From an uncultured Oscillibacter sp. (GTDB taxonomy: Bacteria > Bacillota > Clostridia > Oscillospirales > Oscillospiraceae): 5,153 nucleotides of DNA. A model generated the notes under the pieces. The model did no database searches and was not told the origin of the DNA. It worked only from the letters and a program-made list of their open reading frames with translations. Where the stretch lies: the NCBI GenBank assembly GCA_910587875.1, contig CAJUOD010000153.1, forward strand, positions 1 through 5,153, in the 5' to 3' direction. Both the position numbers and the translations under genes were made by a program. Shown here in pieces: positions 1 through 5,125 of this stretch. How positions within the stretch are numbered: the stretch's first letter is position 1; every line of letters begins with the position of its first letter.

Positions 1-558
1 GACGACGTGCTGCGCCAGGCGGTGCAGTCCATCTCCGACCTGATCCGGGACACGGGCTTTATCAACCTGGACTTTGCCGACGTGACCGCCATCATGAAAA
101 ACGCGGGCCTGGCCCACATGGGCGTGGGCCGCTCCGCCGGAAAGGGGAAGGCCGAGGAGGCCGCCAAGCTGGCTATTTCCAGCCCGCTGCTGGAGACCAG
201 CATCAACGGCGCCCGGGGCATTTTGATCAATGTGGCCGGTTCTCCGGACATTGGGCTGGAGGAAATCGACCAGGCCGCCGGGCTGATCCGGGACGCCGTC
301 CACCCGGACGCCAACGTGATCTTCGGCGCGACCTTCGACGAAAACCTGGACGACGAAATCCGGGTCACGGTGATTGCCACCGGCTTTGAGAAAGCGCCGG
401 GAGAGCTGCCCAATAAGATTGCCGAGGAGCCCGAGGCGGCGGGAGAGGAGGCCCCGGCGGGCCCCGAGCCCCTGGGCGAGGAGGACGTGCCCAAGCCGGA
501 GGTCCCCGAGGACGACCCCTTCGAGGATATCTTCAAGATCTTCAACAAGCGGGACTGA
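1..558 (+). CDS. ftsZ: Cell division protein FtsZ, C-terminal part (5' truncated by window)
   Basis: FtsZ is the tubulin-like GTPase that polymerises into the cytokinetic Z-ring. The frame is open from base 1 and ends with TGA at 556-558, giving 185 residues; about the first half of the protein (the GTP-binding Rossmann domain) lies outside the window. The visible part starts in the core helix (VLRQAVQSISDLI) and enters the T7 synergy loop GFINLDFADV (visible residues 19-28), whose acidic residues complete the GTPase site of the neighbouring subunit. The C-terminal domain follows, with SSPLLETSINGA, IFGATFDENLDDEIRVTVIATGF and other family blocks. Next comes an acidic, Pro/Glu-rich linker of about 45 residues, then the tail FEDIFKIFNKRD (174-185). 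That tail differs from the usual (D/E)IPxFLRxR-type peptide that binds FtsA/SepF/EzrA. Family identification is secure. A strong terminator follows 24 bases after the stop, so this is the last gene of its transcript. Confidence 0.97.
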   Translation, partial: DDVLRQAVQSISDLIRDTGFINLDFADVTAIMKNAGLAHMGVGRSAGKGKAEEAAKLAISSPLLETSINGARGILINVAGSPDIGLEEIDQAAGLIRDAVHPDANVIFGATFDENLDDEIRVTVIATGFEKAPGELPNKIAEEPEAAGEEAPAGPEPLGEEDVPKPEVPEDDPFEDIFKIFNKRD

Positions 559-582
559 CGCGAATTTCAGAAAAAATTGGAA

Positions 583-615
583 GGCCCTGGAGGCGTTTGC
601 CTCCGGGGTCTTTTT
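583..615 (+). terminator. Intrinsic terminator of ftsZ
   Basis: A 12-bp stem (583-594 with 599-610, including two G-T wobbles) encloses a GTTT loop. Its core is GGAGGC/GCCTCC, and five T residues follow directly (611-615). An A-run lies just upstream (571-576). It sits 24 bases after the ftsZ stop codon, as expected for a rho-independent terminator. Confidence 0.9.
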
Positions 616-782
616 CGCGCCTTGGCGCGCCGGAACAGGTAAGCGCCGCCATGGACGCGCTGCCGCTTTTTGCTTGTGGTGGTTCGCGGCTTTCCGCAAA
701 TGATACTCAGGCCGGAAACGGCGTTTGATAAAAAACGGTTTGTCAAGAAGTGGAATCTTTAGGGACGGGAAGGAAGATAGTT
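616..782. other. Intergenic stretch without a recognisable gene
   Basis: This is the first half of the gene-free gap between ftsZ (stop at 558) and spoIVB (start near 893). It holds a small GC palindrome (CGCGCC-TT-GGCGCG, 616-629) and some short imperfect repeats around 714-742 (AACGG...TTTG twice). I see no coding region with a plausible ribosome binding site, no tRNA, and no convincing sigma-A or sigma-F/G promoter for spoIVB. A few weak -10-like strings (GATACT at 702, GATAAA at 727) lack a matching -35. Confidence 0.5.
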
Positions 783-817
783 ACGAAAGAAACCCAGGAA
801 GGGTGTCTTTCGTTTTT
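783..817 (+). terminator. Terminator-like stem-loop between ftsZ and spoIVB
   Basis: ACGAAAGA (783-790) pairs perfectly with TCTTTCGT (806-813). The stem continues across one A-G mismatch as ACCC/GGGT around an AGGAA loop, and TTTTT (813-817) follows. This has rho-independent terminator geometry on the + strand; the minus strand has no T-tail. It lies about 170 bases beyond the first ftsZ terminator with no gene between, so it may be a backup terminator or the end of an unannotated short RNA. Confidence 0.6.
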
Positions 818-823
818 AATCAA

Positions 824-847
824 AAGTTTTCGACTTGTCGAAAACTT
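824..847. repeat. Perfect palindrome upstream of spoIVB (11-bp arms)
   Basis: AAGTTTTCGAC (824-834) is followed by TT and its exact reverse complement GTCGAAAACTT (837-847). As RNA it would form a 10-bp hairpin with a CUUG loop. As DNA it is a dyad that could be an operator. It is AT-rich in a GC-rich context and lies between the terminator-like hairpin and the second palindrome. Its role is unknown. Confidence 0.75.
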
Positions 848-848
848 G

Positions 849-882
849 CCTTTCTGTCAAAAAGACCTTTTTGACAGAAAGG
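849..882. repeat. Perfect 16-bp palindrome covering the spoIVB ribosome binding site
   Basis: Arm 849-864 (CCTTTCTGTCAAAAAG) is separated by two bases (AC) from its exact reverse complement at 867-882 (CTTTTTGACAGAAAGG). In RNA this gives a 15-bp stem with a GACC loop. The right arm contains most of the AGAAAGGGG ribosome binding site, so the folded mRNA would hide it. Seven T residues follow at 888-894, after GGTGG. That could also make it a poor terminator or attenuator. It could instead be a copy of a dispersed intergenic palindrome family; one copy cannot decide. Confidence 0.8.
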
Positions 883-884
883 GG
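877..884 (+). promoter_or_regulatory. Ribosome binding site deciding the spoIVB start
   Basis: AGAAAGGGG lies 8 bases before TTG 893-895. The in-frame GTG at 884 overlaps this purine run, so it cannot be the start served by it. The site is mostly inside the right arm of the 849-882 palindrome. Confidence 0.6.
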
Positions 885-892
885 TGGTTTTT

Positions 893-1891
893 TTGTATGG
901 ACCTTCACGATACGCGAAGCGGGCGCTGGGCGCCGGGGCGGCGCTGGCGCTTGCGTTTTTGCTGTGCGCCGGGGGAAGGGTAAAGGCGGTGGAGCCCCGG
1001 ATGCTGGTCCCGGTGGGCCACACGGTGGGCATCAAGCTCTTCTCCCGGGGCGTGGTGGTGGTGAAGCTCACCGACGGCGGCACGCCCGCCAGGGAGTGCG
1101 GCCTGCGGACGGGGGACGTCATCGTCAAATGCGGCGGGGACGCCGTGACCTCCACGGAGCAGTTCCAATCCCTCCTGCAAAGGAGCGGCGGGAACGCCTC
1201 CAATCTGCAGGTGGACCGGGCGGGGGACCAGGTGACCTTGTCGGTGGAGCCCTCCCAAAACGACCAGGGCGTCTACTGCATCGGGGCCTGGGTCCGGGAC
1301 AGCATGGCGGGCATCGGCACCATGACCTGGTACGACCCGGCCACGGGCGTCTTCGGGGCCCTGGGCCACGGCGTCACGGACACGGACACGGCACTGCTGA
1401 TGCCCTTCTCCAACGGCTCCATCCTGCCCTCCACCGTCAAGGCGGTGAAGCGGGGCGAGGCGGGCTCCGCCGGGGAGCTGCGGGGGGACTTTGACCTGAC
1501 AAGCGACCTGGGGCCGCTGTACGCCAACACGAAAAGCGGCATTTTTGGAAAGCTGGACCAGGCCCCCAAAGCGGGCGACCCGGTCCCCACCGGGACGGCC
1601 CTGCCGGGCCCGGCCAAGATCCTGGCCAACGTCCAGGGAGACGAGATCCGGGAGTATGATATTGAAATTTTGAAGGTGGCCTCCTCCTCGGCGGACGGGC
1701 GGGACCTGGTCCTCTCCGTCACAGACCCGGCGCTGCTGGAGGCCACGGGGGGCATCGTGCAGGGGATGTCGGGCTCGCCCATTTTGCAAAATGGCCGAAT
1801 TGTGGGAGCCGTGACACATGTTTTATTAAACGACCCGACCAAAGGGTATGGAATTTTGATTGAAAATATGCTGGAAGCGGCGGAGGCGTGA
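893..1891 (+). CDS. spoIVB: SpoIVB peptidase (PDZ plus S55-family serine protease)
   Basis: In Bacillus subtilis, SpoIVB is secreted from the forespore into the intermembrane space, where it cleaves SpoIVFA and so triggers pro-sigma-K processing. Here 332 residues start at TTG 893. An N-terminal basic stretch and hydrophobic segment (about residues 8-27, ALGAGAALALAFLLCAGG) form a signal peptide or anchor. A PDZ domain follows at about residues 45-115 (VVVKLTDGGTPARECGLRTGDVI). The S55 protease domain carries ALGHGVTDTDT, with catalytic His at residue 159, and GIVQGMSGSPILQNG, with the nucleophilic Ser near residue 293. It ends with GAVTHVLLNDPTKGYGI. All catalytic blocks look intact. It is shorter than the roughly 426-residue B. 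subtilis protein. The start is inferred from the RBS; GTG 884 would add three residues. The gene stands alone, bounded by terminators, and is not next to recN or spo0A within this window. Its function by analogy is well supported, but the sigma-K branch in this organism is not shown. Confidence 0.93.
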   Translation: MYGPSRYAKRALGAGAALALAFLLCAGGRVKAVEPRMLVPVGHTVGIKLFSRGVVVVKLTDGGTPARECGLRTGDVIVKCGGDAVTSTEQFQSLLQRSGGNASNLQVDRAGDQVTLSVEPSQNDQGVYCIGAWVRDSMAGIGTMTWYDPATGVFGALGHGVTDTDTALLMPFSNGSILPSTVKAVKRGEAGSAGELRGDFDLTSDLGPLYANTKSGIFGKLDQAPKAGDPVPTGTALPGPAKILANVQGDEIREYDIEILKVASSSADGRDLVLSVTDPALLEATGGIVQGMSGSPILQNGRIVGAVTHVLLNDPTKGYGILIENMLEAAEA

Positions 1892-1892
1892 C

Positions 1893-1923
1893 AAAAGAGG
1901 AGCGGCTCTGCCGCTCCTCTTTT
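1893..1923. terminator. Bidirectional terminator between spoIVB and the convergent gene
   Basis: AAAAGAGGAGCGGC (1893-1906), loop TCT, and the exact reverse complement GCCGCTCCTCTTTT (1910-1923) form a perfect 14-bp dyad with A/T ends. It starts right after the spoIVB stop and lies 18 bases past the stop of the minus-strand gene. It therefore gives a GC stem plus T-tail in both directions. Confidence 0.92.
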
Positions 1924-1941
1924 CCAGGGCCGAAACCGGCC

Positions 1942-2355
1942 TCATTCATCCAAATCAATCGAGATATGCTCCGTCCCGTGCTCGTCGAACTCGTCCAGGT
2001 ACGTGTCGATCCGCTCCATCAGGGCCCCGTAATTCTCCCGGGTCAGGGGCTCTCCGTCCAGGTCCCGCAGGGCCAGCTCCTCGGCGAGGATTTCGTAGAA
2101 CACCACGTCCTCGTAATTCTCAATGGCCTCGTGGATGCCGCCGTTGGCGAAGGCCCGGGAGGGGATCAGCTCTCCCTGGTACAGCTCTACCAGCTTTCCC
2201 ATGCCGTGGCGGAGGCAGTGGGAGAAGATCAGGCTCTCCACCTGGTCGTACTCTTTGATGCGGTCGTCCTCACGGGTGGAATTGAGGACCCAGTTGCCTA
2301 TGTAGACCAGGTCCAGCAGATAGCGGTATTGCCGTTCCGTCAACTCGATTTTCAT
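1942..2355 (-). CDS. Hypothetical acidic protein, 137 residues, unknown function
   Basis: I do not recognise a characterised function. The start ATG (2355-2353) is chosen because GAGGAGGGG precedes it at good spacing and the protein then begins MKIELTERQYRYLLDLVYIGNW. An upstream in-frame start at 2400 would place 15 residues within the promoter and RBS region. The product is acidic and looks soluble and mostly helical, with no signal peptide, membrane segment or cysteine cluster. Its one Cys is in FSHCLRHGMGK. Features worth noting are an N-terminal LxYIGNWVLNSTREDDRI block, a central ENYEDVVFYEILAEELALRDL segment, and an Asp/Glu-rich C-terminus. Proteins starting MKIELTxxQY..LL.LVYLGNW are familiar to me as conserved hypotheticals in Firmicutes, but that is recollection only. 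The gene has its own promoter and terminator, so it is monocistronic, and it diverges from murI. That it is a real gene is well supported; its role is not. Confidence 0.85.
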   Translation of the reverse strand: MKIELTERQYRYLLDLVYIGNWVLNSTREDDRIKEYDQVESLIFSHCLRHGMGKLVELYQGELIPSRAFANGGIHEAIENYEDVVFYEILAEELALRDLDGEPLTRENYGALMERIDTYLDEFDEHGTEHISIDLDE

Positions 2356-2362
2356 GGTCAGG

Positions 2363-2371
2363 CCCCTCCTC
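2363..2371 (-). promoter_or_regulatory. Ribosome binding site of the minus-strand hypothetical gene
   Basis: Read on the minus strand, GAGGAGGGG ends 7 bases before ATG 2355. It is a near-perfect Shine-Dalgarno sequence and fixes the start at 2355 rather than at 2400. Confidence 0.85.
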
Positions 2372-2408
2372 ACAGCGCCGGCGGCGGTTGATTTCAGCAT
2401 ACGGCATG

Positions 2409-2437
2409 ATTATAACAGACTCTTCGGAAAAATTCCA
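2409..2437 (-). promoter_or_regulatory. Extended -10 promoter for the minus-strand gene
   Basis: On the minus strand TATAAT (2414-2409) is preceded by TG-T, giving an extended -10 TGTTATAAT. At 17-bp spacing the -35 position reads TGGAAT (2437-2432), a poor match, which the extended -10 could compensate. Transcription would begin near 2402, leaving a leader of about 47 bases before ATG 2355. Confidence 0.6.
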
Positions 2438-2471
2438 CATAAAAAAGAGGGCAGAAAGACTAAAATCTGTC

Positions 2472-2500
2472 TTGCGGCAAAGGGAGTCTCATAGTATAAT
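2472..2500 (+). promoter_or_regulatory. Sigma-A-type promoter of the murI operon
   Basis: TTGCGG (2472-2477), a 17-bp spacer and a perfect TATAAT (2495-2500) form a near-consensus housekeeping promoter in an AT-rich island. The predicted start is near 2507, giving a leader of about 60 bases to murI. The next two genes show no promoter of their own. Confidence 0.8.
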
Positions 2501-2525
2501 ACATAACTTAAGAGTGATTTGCGGC

Positions 2526-2545
2526 GGGGCCGGTTTCCCGGTCCC
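2526..2545 (+). promoter_or_regulatory. GC hairpin in the murI leader
   Basis: GGGGCCGG (2526-2533) pairs with CCGGTCCC (2538-2545), with one G-T wobble, around a TTTC loop. No T-tail follows, so it is not a terminator. It ends 5 bases before the ribosome binding site AGAGGAG and may affect mRNA stability or ribosome access. A regulatory role is not demonstrated. Confidence 0.4.
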
Positions 2546-2550
2546 GGACG

Positions 2551-2557
2551 AGAGGAG
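2551..2557 (+). promoter_or_regulatory. Ribosome binding site of murI
   Basis: AGAGGAG lies 8 bases before ATG 2566. The in-frame GTG at 2557 overlaps the site, so ATG 2566 is preferred. Confidence 0.85.
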
Positions 2558-2565
2558 TGACGGCA

Positions 2566-3381
2566 ATGGATACACGCCCCATCGGCGTGTTCGACTCCGG
2601 CCTGGGGGGCCTGACGGCGGTGCGGGTCCTGCGGCGCATCCTCCCGGAGGAGGACCTGGTCTACTTCGGCGACACCGCCCGGCTGCCCTACGGCAGCCGG
2701 TCCCGGGAGACCATTTTAAGATACGCCCGGCAGGACCTGCGCTTTCTCCGGTCCTTTGACCTCAAGGCGGTGCTCATCGCCTGCGGCACCGTCTCCACCA
2801 CCTCCCTGGACGTGCTCCAGGCGGAGAACGACCTGCCCATTGTCGGCGTGGTGGAGCCCACCTGCCGGCGGGCCCTGGCGGTAACGAGAAACTGCCGGGT
2901 GGGTATGATCGCCACCCTGGCCTCCGTCCGCTCCGGGGCCTACGAGGCGGCGCTGCGGCGGCTGGACCGGTCGGTGGAGGTCTTCTGCCAGCCCTGCCCG
3001 CTGTTCGTGCCCCTGGTGGAGAACGGCCGGTTCCGGCCCGGGGACGCGGTCATCGAGACTGTGGCCCGGGAGTACTTAGCCCCCCTGCTGGACTGGGGCA
3101 TGGACGCCCTGATCCTGGGCTGCACCCACTACCCGCTGCTGGAGGAGGTCATCGCCCAGGTCTGCGGCCCGGGGGTGACCCTGGTCTCCGCCGGGGAGGA
3201 GTCCGCCTTTGAGCTCAAGCGCCTGCTGACCGCCCAGGGTCTCCGGGCCCCGGCGGACCGGAAGGGGGAGGCGGAGTTTTACGTCAGCGACCGCTCGGAG
3301 GACTTCGAGGGCGCGGCCTCCCTGTTTTTACAGGAGGACATCCATCACATGGCACGGAGGATTGACATTGACCAGTATTGA
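2566..3381 (+). CDS. murI: Glutamate racemase
   Basis: MurI is a cofactor-independent cytoplasmic racemase that converts L-glutamate to D-glutamate for the peptidoglycan stem peptide. The 271-residue product has the usual family length. It begins MDTRPIGVFDSGLGGLT (active-site Asp10 and Ser11), followed by EDLVYFGDTARLPYGSRS. The first catalytic Cys is at 73 in IACGTVST, and GVVEP and CPLFVPLVENG follow. The second catalytic Cys is at 186, in ILGCTHYPLLEEV with the conserved His188. The first cysteine motif reads CGT rather than the commoner CNT; both cysteines are present, so activity is expected. ATG 2566 is chosen from its RBS. It is the first gene of an operon with the DUF1934 gene and argS, driven by the promoter at 2472-2500. 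The overlap with the next gene suggests translational coupling. Confidence 0.96.
   Translation: MDTRPIGVFDSGLGGLTAVRVLRRILPEEDLVYFGDTARLPYGSRSRETILRYARQDLRFLRSFDLKAVLIACGTVSTTSLDVLQAENDLPIVGVVEPTCRRALAVTRNCRVGMIATLASVRSGAYEAALRRLDRSVEVFCQPCPLFVPLVENGRFRPGDAVIETVAREYLAPLLDWGMDALILGCTHYPLLEEVIAQVCGPGVTLVSAGEESAFELKRLLTAQGLRAPADRKGEAEFYVSDRSEDFEGAASLFLQEDIHHMARRIDIDQY
3354..3360 (+). promoter_or_regulatory. Ribosome binding site deciding the DUF1934 gene start
   Basis: ACGGAGG lies inside the 3' end of murI. TTG 3368 is 7 bases downstream, the right distance, while TTG 3362 is only one base away. The start is therefore put at 3368. Confidence 0.7.
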
Positions 3382-3838
3382 GACCAAGGCGCTGCCCGTT
3401 CTGCTGACCATCCGGTCGGAGCAGCGCTTCGAGGACATGGAGCCCGACAGCATTGAGCTGATGACCGAGGGCACCCTGACCCCCATGGGGGAGGAGGGCC
3501 TGGTCCTCTCCTATCAGGAGAGCGCCCTCACCGGGCTGGAGGGCACCACCACCACCTTTGAGGTCCGGGGCCCCCAGGTGATTTTGAGCCGGACCGGCAG
3601 CGTGAACTCCCAGATGGTCTTTGAGGAGGGGAAGCAGCACACCTCCCTTTACGAGACCCCCTTCGGCGAGCTGGCCATCGACATCCAGACCAGCCGCCTG
3701 CGCCACAGCCTGACGGAGCGGGGAGGACTGATGGATTTACGGTATTCCATCTCCGTGGACCACTCCGTCACCGGGCGAAACGCCTTTAAGATTCGTGTGA
3801 AACGGAAGCATGAGGCCCGGGCAAACGGGCAATCCTGA
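3368..3838 (+). CDS. DUF1934 / YwiB-like beta-barrel protein
   Basis: The 156-residue product matches my recollection of the DUF1934 (YwiB-like) family, small cytoplasmic beta-rich proteins of unknown function. Visible traits are VLLTIRSEQRF at the N-terminus, IELMTEGTLTP, an LVLSYQESALTGLEGTTTTFEV block, VILSRTGSVNSQMVFEEGKQH, YETPFGELAIDIQT, and LRYSISVDHSVTGRNAFKIRVKRK near the end. The alternating short strands fit a calycin-like barrel. No signal peptide or membrane segment is seen. It starts at TTG 3368, overlaps murI by 14 bp, and is followed by argS after 33 bp. In B. subtilis ywiB also neighbours argS, which supports the identification and hints at a conserved link, not a known function. 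TTG 3362 is the alternative start. Confidence 0.85.
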   Translation: MTSIETKALPVLLTIRSEQRFEDMEPDSIELMTEGTLTPMGEEGLVLSYQESALTGLEGTTTTFEVRGPQVILSRTGSVNSQMVFEEGKQHTSLYETPFGELAIDIQTSRLRHSLTERGGLMDLRYSISVDHSVTGRNAFKIRVKRKHEARANGQS

Positions 3839-3857
3839 TACAAAAGACGCCGGAAAG

Positions 3858-3864
3858 AAAGAGG
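3858..3864 (+). promoter_or_regulatory. Ribosome binding site of argS
   Basis: AAAGAGG lies 7 bases before ATG 3872 and favours it over the in-frame ATG three codons later (3881). The 33-bp gap after the DUF1934 gene leaves no room for a T-box leader, and none is seen. Confidence 0.8.
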
Positions 3865-3871
3865 TATTCAT

Positions 3872-5125
3872 ATGACGAACATGGTACAAAACGCCAAGGA
3901 CCAGGCCGCCGCCCTGGCAATGGCCGCCTACCGCGCCGCCGCCGGGGACGGGTCCCTGCCCCAGGCGGAGGTCGATACCGCCCCGGTGGAGGTCCCCCGG
4001 GACGCCGCCAACGGCGACTTTACCACCACCTTCGCCCTGGCGGCCTCCAAGGCCCTGCGCCAGCCCCCCCGGGCCATCGCCCAGGCCCTGCTGGACCACA
4101 TGGACCTGGAGGGGAGCTACTTCGCCTCCGCCGAGATCGCCGGGCCGGGCTTTCTGAATTTCCGCCTGGGCCGGAAATGGTACCAGGAGGTCTGCGCCGC
4201 CGTGGAGAGCGAGGGGGCGGACTACGGACGCTCCGACGCGCTGAAGGGCCAGAAGATCATGGTGGAGTTCGTCTCCGCCAACCCCACCGGCCCCATGCAC
4301 ATGGGCAACGCCCGGGGCGGCGTGCTGGGGGACACCCTGGCCTCCGTACTCTCCGCCTGCGGGGCGGAGGTCAGCCGGGAGTTCTACGTCAACGACGCGG
4401 GGCACCAGATTGACAAGTTCGCCCGGTCCATCTACGCCCGCTGCATGCAGCAGACCTATGGGGAAGAGGAGCACCCCTTCCCGGAGGACGGCTACCAGGG
4501 CGACGACATCCGGGAGCTGGCCCGGGGCTTCCTGGCCCAGACGGAGGACTTCCCCGGTGCCACCCGGGAGGAGTTCTGGATGGCGGACATGGCGGAGTAC
4601 GGCCTGTCCGTGAACCTGCCCAAGATGAAGGAGGACCTCCGGCGCTATAAGATCGAGTACGACACCTGGTTCTACGAGTCCGAGCTTCATAACAGCGGCG
4701 CGGTAGCGGAGACGGCGGATTTGCTGACCAGGGCGGGCTGGACCTATGAGAAGGACGGGGCCCTGTGGCTGAAGACCGCCCAAATCATGCGGGAGAACCT
4801 GCTGAAGGCCGGGAAGAAGGAAAAGGACATTGAGAAGCTGGACCTGAAGGACGACGTGCTCCGCCGGGCCAACGGCTTCTACACCTACTTCGCCGCCGAC
4901 ATCGCCTATCACCGGAACAAGTTCCAGACCCGGGGCTTTGACCGGGTGATCAACATCTGGGGCGCGGACCACCACGGCCACGTGGCCCGGCTGAAGGGGG
5001 CCATGGACGCCCTGGGCCTGGACGGCACGAACCGCCTGGACATCGTCCTCATGCAGCTGGTGAAGCTGCTGCGGGACGGGGAGGTGGTGCGCATGTCCAA
5101 GCGCACCGGCAAGGCCATCTCCCTC
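3872..5125 (+). CDS. argS: Arginyl-tRNA synthetase, N-terminal 418 codons (3' truncated)
   Basis: ArgRS is a class I aminoacyl-tRNA synthetase that charges tRNA-Arg with arginine in the cytoplasm. The N-terminal tRNA-recognition (Add-1) domain spans about residues 1-100 (FALAASKALRQPPRAIAQALLDHM, GPGFLNFRL at 91-99). The catalytic Rossmann domain has VEFVSANPTGPMHMGNARG, with the HIGH-type motif HMGN at 143-146. FYVNDAGHQIDKFARS and INIWGADHHGHVARLKGA (W363 to G369) follow. The KMSKS-type motif is MSKRTGKAI at 408-416. Family length is usually 550-580 residues, so the C-terminal DALR anticodon-binding domain is missing because the contig ends. Genomic sequence stops at 5125 after a Leu codon; the frame stays open through 5153 but the last nine codons are adapter. 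It is the third gene of the murI operon. Confidence 0.96.

Noticed and set aside
374..703. A 109-codon + frame overlapping the end of ftsZ and its terminator
   Set aside because: It is Arg/Pro-rich, a typical frame-shifted reading of the GC-rich ftsZ linker, and it runs through the terminator hairpin.
724..760. A sigma-F/G-type promoter for spoIVB (TTTGATAA followed by GGAATCTTTA)
   Set aside because: The -10 region does not fit either consensus well, and a terminator-like hairpin lies between it and the gene.
871..901. TTGACA at 871-876 as a -35 box of a sigma-A promoter for spoIVB
   Set aside because: It lies in the palindrome arm, and the best -10 candidates at acceptable spacing (TGTATG, TATGGA) are poor and inside the start of the gene.
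905..1819. A 304-codon minus-strand frame and a 219-codon + frame (835-1494) over spoIVB
   Set aside because: Both are low-complexity Gly/Arg/His-rich shadows of the intact spoIVB frame, with no domain signal and no proper ribosome binding site.
3839..3871. T-box or other leader element before argS
   Set aside because: Only 33 bases separate argS from the gene before it, with no stem-loop, terminator or T-box sequence.
4849..4866. Near repeat of the window's first bases (GACGACGTGCT) inside argS
   Set aside because: Only 11 identical bases, both encoding the common string DDVL; chance in GC-rich coding sequence is enough to explain it.
3737..4981. A long open frame on the minus strand (414 codons) opposite argS
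   Set aside because: It is antisense to a clear ArgRS, is rich in Gly/Val/Leu/Pro without any recognisable family motif, and arises because GC-rich third positions keep stops rare on the other strand.
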